Below, in pieces: positions 35,154-47,014 of a DNA stretch of 64,000 nucleotides (position 1 is the stretch's first letter; the number at the start of each line of letters is the position of its first letter). The stretch lies in assembly GCF_016598485.1 (NCBI RefSeq), contig NZ_JAEMUW010000006.1, positions 186,001 through 250,000 on the forward strand, read 5' to 3'. The position numbers and the translations under genes are program-made. Origin of the DNA: Micromonospora coerulea (lineage in GTDB: Bacteria > Actinomycetota > Actinomycetes > Mycobacteriales > Micromonosporaceae). Below the pieces are notes generated by a model. It was not told where the DNA came from and did not search any database. It saw only the letters and a list, made by a program, of their open reading frames with translations.

Positions 35154-38100
35154 GTGGCCTTTCCGTACCCTCTCAGCCCTCAGTCGGCCCCGCCCGCCAC
35201 GGGCCTCTACGACCCCGCGCAGGAGCACGACGCGTGCGGCGTGGCCTTCGTGGCCGACCTGCACGGGCGCCGGTCGCACGAGGTCGTCGCCAACGGTCTC
35301 GACGCACTCTGCCGGCTGGACCACCGGGGCGCCCGGGGCGCGGAGCACAACACCGGTGACGGCGCCGGCATCATGATCCAGGTGCCGGACGCGTTCCTGC
35401 GCGCCGTGGTCGAGTTCCCGCTGCCGCCCGCCGGCCAGTATGCCACCGGCCTGGTCTTCCTCCCCGACGACGACGCGGGTGAGGCGCTCGCGCGCCGGGT
35501 GGTGGAGAAGTACGCCCTGGTGGAGGGGGCCGACGTGCTCGGGTGGCGGGACGTGCCGACCGACCCGACCGGTCTCGGCGAGACCGCGCTCGCGGCGACG
35601 CCCCGGGTGCGGCAGCTCTTCCTCGCCGCGCACCGGTTGACCGATTCCCCGGCCGGCCCGGCCGGGTCGGCGCTGGGCGGGCTGGACCTGGAGCGGGTGG
35701 CGTTCTGCGTGCGCAAGCAGGCCGAGCGGGAGACCGCCGAGCGGGGCGCGCCGGTGTACTTCCCGTCGCTGTCCGGCCGCACCATGGTCTGGAAGGGCAT
35801 GCTCACCCCGGACCAGCTCCCGGCGTACTACCCGGAGCTGACCGACCCGCGGCTGGTCAGCGCGATCGCGCTGGTCCACTCGCGCTTCTCCACCAACACC
35901 TTCCCGTCCTGGCCGCTGGCCCACCCGTACCGGTTCATCGCGCACAACGGCGAGATCAACACGATCCGCGGCAACCGGAACTGGATGCAGGCCCGCGAGG
36001 CGCTGCTGCGCAGCCCGAACCTGCCAGGCAACATCCGCCGGGTCTTCCCGGTCTGCACCCCGGGCGCCTCGGACTCGGCGAACTTCGACGAGGTGCTGGA
36101 GCTGCTGCACCTGGCGGGGCGGAGCCTGCCGCACGCGGTGCTGATGATGATCCCGGAGGCCTGGGAGAACGACCCGGAGATGCGCGCCGACAAGCGCGCC
36201 TTCTACCGGTTCCACGCCAGCCTGATGGAGCCGTGGGACGGGCCGGCCTCGGTCGCCTTCACCGACGGCGAGATCGTCGGCGCGGTGCTGGACCGCAACG
36301 GGCTACGCCCCGGCCGCTGGTGGCGCACCGCCGACGGGCTGGTGGTGCTGGGCAGTGAGGCCGGCGTGCTCGACCTCGACCCGGCCCGGGTGGTCGCCAA
36401 GGGCCGCCTCCAGCCCGGGAAGATGTTCCTGGTCGACACGGTCAACCACCGGATCGTCTCCGACGACGAGATCAAGGCCGAGCTGGCCGCCGCCCAGCCG
36501 TACGACGAGTGGCTGCACGCCGGCCTGATCGAGCTGGACGACCTGCCGCCGCGCGAGCACACCGTCTACACCCACGACTCGGTGCGCCGCCGCCAGCAGA
36601 CCTTCGGCTACACCGAGGAGGAGCTGAAGATCCTGCTCGCGCCAATGGCGCGGGCCGGCGCGGAGCCGATCGGCTCGATGGGTACGGACACCCCGATCGC
36701 CCCGCTGTCGACCCGGCCGCGGCTCCTCTACGACTACTTCCACCAGCTCTTCGCCCAGGTCACCAACCCTCCGCTGGACGCCATCCGGGAGGAGCTGGTG
36801 ACCAGCCTGGCCTCCACCATCGGGCCGGAGGGGAACCTGCTCGCCCCGAACGCGGCGAGCTGCCGACAGATCGTGCTGCCCTACCCGGTGATCGACAACG
36901 ACGAGCTGGCCAAGATCCTCTCCATCGACGAGGACGGCGACCTGCCCGGCTTCAAGGCGGTACGGGTCTCCGGGCTGTACCGGGTCCGCGACGGCGGGGC
37001 CGGAATCAAGGCCCGGCTGACCGAGATCTGCCGGCACGTCTCCGAGGCGATCGAGGACGGCGTCCGGATCCTGGTGCTGTCGGACCGGGACTCCAACGCC
37101 GACCTCGCCCCGATCCCGTCGCTGCTGCTCACCGCGGCGGTGCACCAGCACCTGGTCCGCGAGCAGACCCGGACCCAGGCGGCGCTGATCGTGGAGTCCG
37201 GCGACTGCCGCGAGGTGCACCACGCGGCGGTGCTGATCGGGTACGGCGCGGCGGCGGTCAACCCGTACCTGGCCTTCGAGTCGGTGGAGGACATGATCGC
37301 CACCGGCGCGCTCGTCGGCATGGACCCCGCCAAGGCCGTCCGCAACTACGTCAAGGCGCTCGGCAAGGGCGTCCTGAAGATCATGTCCAAGATGGGCATC
37401 TCGACGGTCTCGTCGTACTGCGGCGCGCAGGTCTTCGAGGCGGTTGGCCTGGACACCCGGCTGGTCGAGCGGTACTTCCGCGGCACCCCGAGCAAGATCA
37501 GCGGAATCGGGCTGAACGAGATCCACGCCGAGGTGGCCGCCCGGCACTCGCTCGCCTGGCCGGCGCCGGGCGCGCAGAGCTCCGACCGGCTGGAGGTCGG
37601 CGGCGAGTACCAGTGGCGCCGCGAGGGCGAGCTGCACCTGTTCAACCCGGAGACGGTCTTCCTGCTCCAGCACGCCACCCGCAGCCGCCAGTACGACGTC
37701 TTCCGGCAGTACACCGCCAAGGTCGACGAGCTGGCCGCCCGAGCCGGCTCGCTGCGCGGGCTGTTCACCCTGCGTACCGGGGTGCGCCCGGCGGTGCCGC
37801 TGGACGAGGTCGAGCCGGCCACCGAGATCGTCAAGCGGTTCGCCACCGGCGCCATGTCGTACGGGTCGATCTCGGCGGAGGCGCACGAGACCCTGGCCAT
37901 CGCGATGAACCGCCTCGGCGGCAAGTCCAACACCGGCGAGGGCGGCGAGGACGTCGACCGGCTGCACGACCCGGCCCGCCGCTCGGCGGTCAAGCAGATC
38001 GCCAGCGGCCGGTTCGGGGTGACCAGCGAATACCTGGTCAACGCCGACGACCTCCAGATCAAGATGGCCCAGGGCGCCAAGCCCGGCGAGGGCGGCCAGC

Positions 38101-39846
38101 TGCCCGGCAACAAGGTCTGGCCGTGGATCGCCCGGACCCGGCACGCCACCCCGGGCGTCGGCCTGATCTCCCCGCCGCCGCACCACGACATCTACTCCAT
38201 CGAGGACCTCGCCCAGCTCGTGCACGACCTGAAGTGCGTCAACCCGGCCGCCCGGGTGCACGTCAAGCTGGTCAGCGAGGTCGGCGTGGGCACCGTCGCG
38301 GCCGGCGTCGCCAAGCTCAAGGCCGACGTCATCCTGATTTCCGGCCACGACGGCGGCACCGGCGCGTCCCCGCTCAACTCGCTCAAGCACGCCGGCACCC
38401 CGTGGGAGCTGGGCCTGGCCGAGGCGCAGCAGACGCTGCTGCTCAACAAGCTGCGCGACCGGGTCACGGTGCAGGTCGACGGCCAGCTCAAGACCGGCCG
38501 GGACGTGCTCATCGCGGCGCTGCTCGGTGCCGAGGAGTTCGGCTTCGCCACCGCCCCGCTGATCGTCGAGGGCTGCGTGATGATGCGGGTCTGCCACCTC
38601 GACACCTGCCCGGTCGGCATCGCCACTCAGAACCCGGTGCTGCGCGAGCGGTTCACCGGCAAGCCGGAGTTCGTGGAGAACTTCTTCCTCTTCCTCGCCG
38701 AAGAGGTCCGCGGCTACCTCGCCGAGCTGGGCTTCCGGTCGATCGAGGAGGCGATCGGGCAGACCGAGCTGCTCGACGTCACCCCGGCGATCGACCACTG
38801 GAAGGGGCACGGGCTGGACCTGGCGCCCGTACTGCACCTGCCGGAGCTGCCGGCGGGTGCCGCGCGGCGCGGGATCCGGGCCCAGGACCACGGCCTGGAG
38901 CTGGCCCTGGACAACGAGCTGATCGCGCTGGCGCAGCCGGCGCTGCGCGACGGCACGCCGGTCCGGGTCGAGGTGGCCGTCCGCAACGAGCACCGCAGCG
39001 TCGGCGCGATGCTCGGCGGCGAGGTGACCCGCCGCTTCGGCGGCGCCGGCCTGCCGGCGGACACCATCGAGTTCCTGCTGCACGGCACCGCCGGCCAGTC
39101 GTTCGGCGCGTTCCTGCCGCGCGGGGTCACCCTGCGGCTGCACGGCGACGCCAACGACTACGTCGGCAAGGGCCTCTCCGGCGGCCGGCTCATCGTCCGC
39201 CCGGACCCCGCGGCGCCGTTCGTCGACGACGAGGCCGGGCCGGGGGAGCGGGCCGAGGACCAGATCATCGCCGGCAACACCATCCTGTACGGCGCGACCG
39301 CGGGCGAGGTGTTCCTGCGCGGCCGGGTCGGTGAGCGGTTCGCGGTGCGCAACTCCGGCGCGGCGGCCGTCGTCGAGGGGGTCGGCGACCACGGCTGCGA
39401 GTACATGACCGGCGGCACGGTGGTAGTGCTCGGCGAGACCGGGCGCAACTTCGCCGCCGGCATGTCCGGCGGCACCGCCTTCGTCTGGCGGCTCGACCGC
39501 GCACGGGTCAACGCCGAACTGGTCGACCTCGCCCCGCTGCGGCCCGAGGAGCGGGACCGGCTGCACGAGCTGGTGCAGCGGCACTTCGCCGAGACCGATT
39601 CGGCGGTCGCCGGGGAGCTGTTGAAGCGCTGGCCGGAGGCGGTGGAGGAGTTCACCGCCGTGGTGCCCCGGGACTACCGCCTGGTGCTGGAGATCATGCG
39701 AGCCGCCGAAGCCGCCGGCCGTGACGTCGACGACGCGGTGATGAGTGAACTGGCGGCGCCAGCCGCCTCAGCACCGCAGTCGGCGGCGTCCGATTCGTCC
39801 ATGCCGGTGCCGCCCGCGCCGCGGGTGGTCGCCCAGGAGGTGGCTC

Positions 39847-39854
<8 letters not shown>
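35154..39854 (+). CDS. gltB: Glutamate synthase (NADPH), large subunit
   Basis: A 1566-residue GOGAT alpha subunit that makes two glutamates from glutamine and 2-oxoglutarate. Cys28 in EHDACGVAF becomes the N-terminal nucleophile of the amidotransferase domain after removal of a 27-residue propeptide. The FMN/synthase domain includes [10 protein letters not shown] and [11 protein letters not shown]. The 3Fe-4S ligands lie in [16 protein letters not shown], and a C-terminal GXGXG beta-helix ends the protein. GTG 35154 follows AGGAGG and is preferred over GTG 35136. It overlaps gltD by 8 nt. Confidence 0.97.
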
Positions 39855-41361
<1,507 letters not shown>

Positions 41362-41385
41362 CCCCGGGCGCCGTCGCCCCACCCG

Positions 41386-41422
41386 CACCCCGGTCCGGAC
41401 GTACGCGTCCCGGGCCGGGGTG
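41386..41422 (+). terminator. Terminator after gltBD
   Basis: CACCCCGG(T)CCGGACG and CGTCCCGGGCCGGGGTG form an imperfect stem of about 15 bp with a short loop, 25 nt after the gltD stop. It is placed as a rho-independent-like terminator for gltBD. Confidence 0.6.
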
Positions 41423-41525
41423 TTCGGCGTCGGTGTCCGGTCCGTACCGGGGCCTGCCTCGGCTGGCGGGGGTGCCCCCCGCCGACGCCGTCGAGCCGGT
41501 GAGCCTGCTCACGAAACCGGCAAAT

Positions 41526-41577
41526 AGGTTTAAGGGGCGGCAGACTTGGCCGCTGCCGAACCCACCGTGGGTTCGGC
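41526..41577 (+). promoter_or_regulatory. Promoter and leader palindrome of the MFS gene
   Basis: TAGGTT at 41526-41531 is a plausible -10. At 41555-41577 GCCGAACCCAC and GTGGGTTCGGC form a perfect 11-bp inverted repeat around one central base, 34 bp before the GTG. With no real loop it is more likely a protein-binding operator than a terminator. No regulator gene is adjacent. Confidence 0.45.
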
Positions 41578-41611
41578 TTCGTCATGTCGTCGTCTGGACG
41601 GGGAGGCCCTC

Positions 41612-43189
41612 GTGGCCCTCGGAAGCACGTTCGCCGCGCTACGCCACCGGAACTACCGGATCTGGGCCGGCGCTGGATTCGTGTCGGTGATCGGTACCTG
41701 GATGCAGGTGCTCGGGGTCAACTGGTACGTCCTCTCGGCGACCGGCTCGGCGACCTCGATGGGTCTCGCCGTCCTGCTCCAGGCCCTGCCCACGCTGCTC
41801 CTCAGCGTGTGGGGCGGCGCGCTCGCCGACCGGCTGCCGGCCAAGCCGCTGCTGATCGGCGCCCAGGTGGTGCACGCCGGCCTGGCTGCCGGGCTGGCCG
41901 TGGTCGCCATCACCGGGGCCGGCGGGCTCCCCGCGATCTTCGCGATCTCGCTGGGCACCGGCGCCGTGTCGGCGATCGAGGGCCCGGTGTCGGGCCGCTG
42001 GTCCTCCATGCTGGTCGACCGGGAGAGCCTGGGCAACGCGCTCGCGCTCGGTTCGCTCACCAACTCCGCCGGGCGCATTCTCGGCATGAGCCTGGGCGCC
42101 GTGGTGGTCGCCGCCGTCGGCCCCGCGCTGCTGTTCCTGGTCAACGCGGTGAGCTTCGTCGCGGTGGTGGCGGCCCTGTTCGCCGTATCGGACGGGGAGC
42201 GGCACGCCGGGGAGTCCTCGCCGGCCGGCGCGGCACCGGCCACCGGGGGCATCCTGGCCGGCTTCCGGTACGTGCTGCGCCAGCCCGTGGTGCTGGTGGC
42301 GTTGGCGCTGTCGTTCGTGCTGGGCAGCCTGGGTCGCAACTACCAGGTGACCATGGCGGCGATGAGCGACGGGCCGCTGCACGGCGGGGCGTCCGGCTAC
42401 GGCCTGCTCTCCACGGTTTTCGCGGTCGGCACGGTGCTCGGTGCGCTGGTCGCGGCCCGCCGCCGGGAGCTGGGTTACGGCCTGCTGGTCGGCGCCGGCC
42501 TGCTGGCCAGCGTGCTCCAGATCGCCGCCGGCCTGGCCCCGGGCACCATGAGCTTCGCCGGGGTGATCCTCCCCGTCGCCGCGGCGGCCGTGATCATCGA
42601 TACCACGGTCGGCGCCCGGGCCCAGCTCGACACCGACTACGCCATGCGGGGTCGGGTGCTGGCCGCCCTGGCGGTCACCGGCTCGGTCTCCGCCGCGGTC
42701 GGCGCGCCCCTGCTCGGCTGGCTCTCCGAGCACGCCGGACCCCGGCAGACCCTGGTGCTGGCCGGCGCGGTCACCGCGATCGCGACCGCCGTGGCGGCCG
42801 TGGCGTTCGACCGGCTGCACGACTGCCGGGTGCGCCGCCGGGTCACCCTGGCCATGACCGCGCCCGCCGTACGTCGACCGGTGCGCCTGGTCGCCGCCAC
42901 GGCCGCCCGCATCGTCCGGCCCGCCACCGCCGCCACCACCATCGCCGCCACCACCGCGACCGCGGCCATGGCCGTCGCGCCGGCCCGCCCGCCGCTGCCG
43001 GTGGGGAGCCCGCCGCCCGGCCTGCGGCTGACCGGGCTCCGCCCCGGTTCCGGGCGGCTCCGGTCCAGCCAGGCGGTCCGGGCGGCCGACGATTGCGCGG
43101 GCTGCGCCCCGCCCCGCACCCGCCGCCCTCGGCTCACCGACCGGGCCCGGAAGCCCGCCCACCTGGCCGACTGCCCCTGCTCCGACTGA
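41612..43189 (+). CDS. MFS transporter (EntS-like)
   Basis: A 525-residue major facilitator with about 12 helices in residues 1-410. LRHRNYRIWAGAGFVSVIGTW opens the first helix, with GGALADRLPAKPLL as the cytoplasmic A-like loop and MLVDRESLGNALAL mid-protein. This is the EntS/DUF894-like exporter group. The last 110 residues are an Ala/Arg/Pro-rich tail with Cys at the end. GTG 41612 is chosen because GGGAGG precedes it. Its substrate is unknown, and the gene is monocistronic. Confidence 0.88.
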   Translation: MALGSTFAALRHRNYRIWAGAGFVSVIGTWMQVLGVNWYVLSATGSATSMGLAVLLQALPTLLLSVWGGALADRLPAKPLLIGAQVVHAGLAAGLAVVAITGAGGLPAIFAISLGTGAVSAIEGPVSGRWSSMLVDRESLGNALALGSLTNSAGRILGMSLGAVVVAAVGPALLFLVNAVSFVAVVAALFAVSDGERHAGESSPAGAAPATGGILAGFRYVLRQPVVLVALALSFVLGSLGRNYQVTMAAMSDGPLHGGASGYGLLSTVFAVGTVLGALVAARRRELGYGLLVGAGLLASVLQIAAGLAPGTMSFAGVILPVAAAAVIIDTTVGARAQLDTDYAMRGRVLAALAVTGSVSAAVGAPLLGWLSEHAGPRQTLVLAGAVTAIATAVAAVAFDRLHDCRVRRRVTLAMTAPAVRRPVRLVAATAARIVRPATAATTIAATTATAAMAVAPARPPLPVGSPPPGLRLTGLRPGSGRLRSSQAVRAADDCAGCAPPRTRRPRLTDRARKPAHLADCPCSD

Positions 43190-43202
43190 GGGGCCCGGCA
43201 CC

Positions 43203-43225
43203 GTCCGGGCCGTCTCGGCCCGGAC
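43203..43225 (+). terminator. Hairpin terminator after the MFS gene
   Basis: GTCCGGGCCG, loop TCT, CGGCCCGGAC: a perfect 10-bp stem 13 nt after the stop at 43189. Confidence 0.7.
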
Positions 43226-43406
43226 CCGACGTCGTCGCCCCGCTGCACCCACGCAGGTTCACCCGGCTCCGGCGTCGGGTTCGGCCGGGTGGCGCTCGAC
43301 CGAGACATCTCCCAGGGTGCGTGGCGGTGACCGCCGGCGTCGGGCCGCGCCGTCGAACGCCCCGTTCCGCCTGCCAAGAGACCGGAACCGGGCGTGCGCG
43401 GCGGAC

Positions 43407-43435
43407 GCTATGGAGCTGATGTCGTAGACGATTCA
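43407..43435 (+). repeat. Inverted repeat family C, copy 3
   Basis: GCTATGGAGCTGATG followed by TCGTAGACGATTCA. It matches copy 4 in inverted orientation except for one missing A near the end. The pair flanks the gene at 43685-44206. Confidence 0.75.
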
Positions 43436-43672
43436 GGTGCGCCCCCGGAGTCTCGCGGCGTCTTCCACGGGATCGTCAGGTCGGCGGCGAGCGAGGCGCA
43501 GCGCGGCGTAGCGCGGCACCGCGTGGCGTAGCGCGCAGCGGGGTCGTCCTGGCGGGGGCGTCGGGTCGTCGGCCGACACGTCGTCCTCCCGTACGTCGCG
43601 CTGTGCGCGAGGACACGGTTCCCAGGCCCCGGTCCGGCCCGTTCGGGTACGAAGCGCCGCGAAGATCATCGT

Positions 43673-43684
43673 TACGCTGCCGCC
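43673..43684 (+). promoter_or_regulatory. -10 element of the following gene
   Basis: TACGCT (TANNNT) lies exactly 6 nt before ATG 43685, and there is no ribosome-binding site, so a leaderless transcript is likely. Confidence 0.5.
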
Positions 43685-44206
43685 ATGGACATCGAGAAGC
43701 GCCTGCGCCGGGTGCGCGGGTGGCTGTGGGTCGTGGTGGTGGGTCTGTTCCTGAGCGGGGTGACCGCCTTCCCGCTGGAGATCGAGGTGCGCTGGCTGCT
43801 GCGGGCGCTGGACCCGCTCTCCGGGCAGCTCCCGGCGCTGGTCGGCTGGATCGAGCGGGTCCACACCGGACTGGTCGAGACCGGTGACCGCTACCCGTTC
43901 ATGCGGTACGGCACCGACTGGCTGGCCTTCGCCCACCTGGTGCTCGCGGTGGCGTTCTGGGGACCGCTGCGCGACCCGGTGCGCAACGTCTGGGTGGTCC
44001 AGGTCGGCATGATCGCCTGCGCCGGCATCGTGCCGCTGGCGCTGATCTGCGGGCCGGTCCGGGACATCCCCTGGTTCTGGACGCTGGTCGACCTGTCCTT
44101 CGCGGTCGGCGCATTCCCGCCGCTGTGGATCGCCTACCGGCACATCCGGGCGATCGAGGCGGCCGCCCCGCGCCCGGCTGATTCGTCTACGACATCAGCT
44201 CCATAG
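43685..44206 (+). CDS. Membrane protein whose C-terminus is encoded by a repeat
   Basis: A 173-residue membrane protein with about four helices (residues 12-28, 78-95, 104-122 and 128-148) and the motif EVRWLLRALDPLSGQLPALVG. The internal WLAFAHLVLAVAFWGPLRDP segment is typical of an uncharacterised conserved actinobacterial family. The final ten codons (ADSSTTSAP) and the stop come from repeat-family C copy 4, so the original C-terminus may have been replaced. It is flanked by inverted copies of that repeat. No function is assigned. Confidence 0.75.
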   Translation: MDIEKRLRRVRGWLWVVVVGLFLSGVTAFPLEIEVRWLLRALDPLSGQLPALVGWIERVHTGLVETGDRYPFMRYGTDWLAFAHLVLAVAFWGPLRDPVRNVWVVQVGMIACAGIVPLALICGPVRDIPWFWTLVDLSFAVGAFPPLWIAYRHIRAIEAAAPRPADSSTTSAP

Positions 44207-44207
44207 C
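44178..44207 (-). repeat. Inverted repeat family C, copy 4
   Basis: Reverse complement of the family consensus. It overlaps the 3' end of the membrane-protein gene and supplies its last codons and stop. Confidence 0.75.
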
Positions 44208-44230
44208 GTCGGCTCGGCCACCGGCCCTGC

Positions 44231-44305
44231 CGCCCACTCGGGCAGGCTGGCCGGCCGTCCACTCTGGCAGGCGGGCCGGCCGTTCACTCGGGCAGGCGGG
44301 CCGGC
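44231..44305. repeat. Three tandem 25-bp units
   Basis: Three 25-bp units (44231-44255, 44256-44280, 44281-44305) share CACTC, GGCAGGC and GGCCGGC with a few substitutions, and a decayed fourth follows. They lie just after repeat copy 4. Confidence 0.65.
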
Positions 44306-44499
44306 CGCCCGCTTCGGCCGGCCCCAACCCCGTCGGGCGGCCTGCAACTAATCGACGGATGTGAACGCCTTCGGCATGCGCAGCCATTCACTTGATCTAA
44401 ATGTTTCGATAGGATTACCGACTAGTAACAACCGGCACACTCCCTGACCACGCGCGCGGTCGAAGGGCTCCACCACCCCCGTTCCGTGGAGGTCCCGTC

Positions 44500-45285
44500 A
44501 TGTCCCGTCGCGTCCGCACCGTCCTGGTCGCCCTCCTCGCCACCGTCCTCGGCGCCGCCGCCGTTCCCGGCGTCGCCCAGGCGGCAACCGTCAACTACGT
44601 CGCCCTCGGCGACTCCTACTCCTCCGGAGTGGGCGCCGGCCCGTACGACCTCTCCACCTGCCTGCGCAGCCAGAAGTCGTACGCCCCGCTCTGGGCCGCG
44701 GCCCACGCGGTCACCAGCTTCCGCTTCCCGGCCTGCGGTGGCGCCGTCACCGCCGACGTGATCAACAGTCAGGTGGGCTCGCTGAGCAGCACCACCACCC
44801 TGGTCACCGTCACCATCGGCGGCAACGACGCCGGCTTCGCCGACGTCATCACCAGCTGCCGCTTCGGCAGCACCACCACCTGCACCAACGCGGTGAACGA
44901 CGCGAAGAGCTTCGCCACGGCGACCCTGCCCGGCCGGCTCGACGCCACGTACGCCGCGATCCGCAACCGGGCCCCGAACGCCCGGTTGGTGGTCCTCGGC
45001 TACCCGCGGCTGTTCGAGACGAACTACTGCGGCTGGCTGGCGATGAGCACCTACAAGCGGACGATCCTCAACGAGGCCGCCGACCTGCTCGCCTCGGTCA
45101 CCGCCGGCCGGGCGGGCGCGGCCGGCGCCACGTTCGTCGACACCCGGTCGTCCTTCGCCGGGCACGGCGTCTGCGCCGCCGACCCGTGGATCCACGACGT
45201 CAGCGGGGTCATCGAGGCGTACCACCCGGACGCCGACGGCTACCGCTACGGCTACCTGGCGGCGCTGGCCGCGGCGATCGGCTGA
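44500..45285 (+). CDS. Secreted SGNH/GDSL lipase
   Basis: A 261-residue extracellular esterase/lipase. Residues 1-29 form a Sec signal peptide ending in VAQAA. The SGNH blocks are complete: GDSYSSG (nucleophile Ser) at about residue 37, a Gly in FPACGG, GGND at about residue 107, and the Asp-x-x-His triad end near YHPDADGY at about residue 245. Six cysteines suggest three disulfides, as in Streptomyces rimosus-type lipases. It follows an A/T-richer promoter region with GGAGG before the ATG. Confidence 0.93.
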   Translation: MSRRVRTVLVALLATVLGAAAVPGVAQAATVNYVALGDSYSSGVGAGPYDLSTCLRSQKSYAPLWAAAHAVTSFRFPACGGAVTADVINSQVGSLSSTTTLVTVTIGGNDAGFADVITSCRFGSTTTCTNAVNDAKSFATATLPGRLDATYAAIRNRAPNARLVVLGYPRLFETNYCGWLAMSTYKRTILNEAADLLASVTAGRAGAAGATFVDTRSSFAGHGVCAADPWIHDVSGVIEAYHPDADGYRYGYLAALAAAIG

Positions 45286-45393
45286 GTCGACCCCACGCGG
45301 CGGTCGGCGGTCCACCCACCCGGACCGTCGGCCGCTGCCTTGCACCCACCGCCGACGCCGGGCCGGACCCGGGCTGCCGACCCGCCTGACCGG

Positions 45394-45428
45394 CCGGCCG
45401 GCGGACCCTCGTGCGGGCCGCCGGCCGG
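45394..45428 (-). terminator. Hairpin after the PhoX-like gene
   Basis: CCGGCCGGCGG and CCGCCGGCCGG form an 11-bp perfect stem with a 13-nt loop, 11 bp beyond the stop of the leftward gene. It may also stop transcription from the lipase gene. Confidence 0.6.
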
Positions 45429-45439
45429 GTCAGGGCTGG

Positions 45440-46852
45440 TCAGACGTCCGCGTCGCTCGGCCGGCCCCACGGGCCGGTGATCGCGAAGACGTAACCCGGG
45501 GACTGGATGTTGGCGAACAGGATCGTCCCGTCCGCGCTGAACGTCGGGCCGGTGAACTCGCTGTCGTTGAGCTCGTTGCGGGCCAGCGGGTACGCCTTGC
45601 CCTGCGCGGTCACCCCGACCAGGTGGGACACGCCCTCGCCGTCCTCGGCCAGGATCACCCCGCCGTACGGGGAGACGGTGATGTTGTCCGGTCCGTCGAA
45701 GTTCCCGGCGTCGGCGTCCGGGTCCTGGTTCACCCCGAAGATGGTCTTCAGGGTGACCGTCTCGGTGCGCGGGTCGTAGAACCACACCTGGCCGTCGTGC
45801 TCGTTGGTGCTGCCGTCGGAGAGCCGGGCGAAGCTGGCCACGAAGTAGGCACCGCCGTCGGCCCACCAGGCGCCCTCCAGCTTGCGGCTGCGGGTCACCT
45901 GCTCGTCGGTGAACTGCTTGCGCACCGACACGGTCTTCGCGTCCCGGTCCGGCACGTCGACCCACTCCACCTTGTACCGGGTGCCCGGGGTGGTGGCCGC
46001 GGACAGGTCGGCGACGTGCTGGCTGCCCAGGTAGCAGCTCATCGCCTGGAGGCGGCCGACGGTGTCGCCGTCGGGGCGCTCGGCCAGCGCCCGCAGCGCG
46101 CCCTTGCCGCCGCGGAAGCCGTCCGGCGGCGTCCACCGGAAGTACAGGCCGTTCGGCCCGCCGGCGTCCTCGGTCAGGAAGATCGCGTGGGTGTACGGGT
46201 CGACCGCGACCGCCTCGTGCGAGTAGCGGCCGAGGAACTTCAGCGCCACCGGGTTCTGGTTGGCGGCCCGGTCGTGCGGGTCGACCTCGAAGACGTAGCC
46301 GTGGTCCTTGAGGAACACCCCGCCGGCCCGTTGCTCGGTCTCCTCGGCGGTGAGCCAGGTGCCCCACGGGGTGATGCCGCCGGCGCAGTTGTTGTGCGTG
46401 CCGGCCACGCTGACGTACTCGCGCAGCCGCCGGCCGTGCTGGTCCACCTCGATGGTGGTGGTGCCGCCGCGGGCGCCCGGGTCGTAGGTGAGCCCGGCCA
46501 GCGCCGGCACCGCGTACGGCTCGCTGCCGCCGATCTCGTGGTTGTTGACCAGCACCGAGCCCTCCCGGCCGCGGAAGCAGCCGGTGCCGTCGGCGTCGCT
46601 CGGGGTCGGCTGGCCGGACTCGAGCAGCGTCGCGCCGGCCTGCGCCACGATGGTGTACGAGAAGCCGGGCGGCAGGGCCAGCAGACCCGCCGGGTCGGGC
46701 ACCAGTTCGCCGTAGCCGACCGCCGGACGGGTGGCGGCGCGGGCGCTCGCCGGTCCCGCGATCGCTTCCAGGTTGCCGGCCACCACGATGCCGAGGCCGC
46801 CGGCCGCGCCGCCGCGCAGCACGGCGCGGCGGGAGATGGGGGAGGAGGTCAC
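45440..46852 (-). CDS. PhoX-family (DUF839) Tat-exported phosphatase-like protein
   Basis: A 470-residue protein with a twin-arginine signal (ISRRAVLRGG, then an Ala/Gly hydrophobic stretch ending ASARA). The body is a beta-propeller of the PhoX/DUF839 type, with VNNHEIGG, GTHNNCAGG, TWLTAEETE, YSHEAVAVD and DNITVSPYGGVILAEDGEG, which in PhoX bind Fe and Ca. It probably hydrolyses phosphomonoesters outside the cell. GTG 46852 follows GGAAAGG and starts right at the Tat signal; an ATG at 46876 is a longer alternative. It is divergent from the FtsK-like gene. Confidence 0.9.
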   Translation of the reverse strand: MTSSPISRRAVLRGGAAGGLGIVVAGNLEAIAGPASARAATRPAVGYGELVPDPAGLLALPPGFSYTIVAQAGATLLESGQPTPSDADGTGCFRGREGSVLVNNHEIGGSEPYAVPALAGLTYDPGARGGTTTIEVDQHGRRLREYVSVAGTHNNCAGGITPWGTWLTAEETEQRAGGVFLKDHGYVFEVDPHDRAANQNPVALKFLGRYSHEAVAVDPYTHAIFLTEDAGGPNGLYFRWTPPDGFRGGKGALRALAERPDGDTVGRLQAMSCYLGSQHVADLSAATTPGTRYKVEWVDVPDRDAKTVSVRKQFTDEQVTRSRKLEGAWWADGGAYFVASFARLSDGSTNEHDGQVWFYDPRTETVTLKTIFGVNQDPDADAGNFDGPDNITVSPYGGVILAEDGEGVSHLVGVTAQGKAYPLARNELNDSEFTGPTFSADGTILFANIQSPGYVFAITGPWGRPSDADV

Positions 46853-46997
46853 GTCGTTGCCTTTCCTGTTCGCCATTGGTTCCGTGAGCAGGCAAGTCGG
46901 GCCAGGCCAACGCCGCCGTCGTGGGCGGCGGCGGCCAGGTGAACACTCGGCCAACCTCCGGTGCGCCGCGTACTGTGCCGGCCCGGTGCGCGTCCGT

Positions 46998-47014
46998 TAG
47001 GGTTCCCCTCGATC
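46998..47014 (+). promoter_or_regulatory. -10 element of the FtsK-like gene
   Basis: TAGGGT at 46998-47003 fits TANNNT and lies 11 nt before GTG 47015, giving a very short or absent leader. Confidence 0.35.

Larger units (their letters stand above)
43226..43684. other. Intergenic stretch with repeat and low-complexity DNA
   Basis: No gene is supported. The stretch holds repeat-family C copy 3 and, at about 43490-43545, a run of imperfect short repeats around GCGTAGCGCG. The promoter of the next gene is at its end. Confidence 0.5.

Noticed and set aside
36303..39584. Very long open frame of over 1000 codons on the minus strand opposite gltB
   Set aside because: It is a shadow of a highly GC-biased gene. 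It has no recognisable domain, is rich in Arg/His/Gly/Val low complexity, and gltB is unambiguous.
41555..41577. Inverted repeat as a terminator of gltBD
   Set aside because: It is nearly 200 bp after gltD, downstream of the MFS -10, and has no loop. A better terminator lies at 41386-41422.
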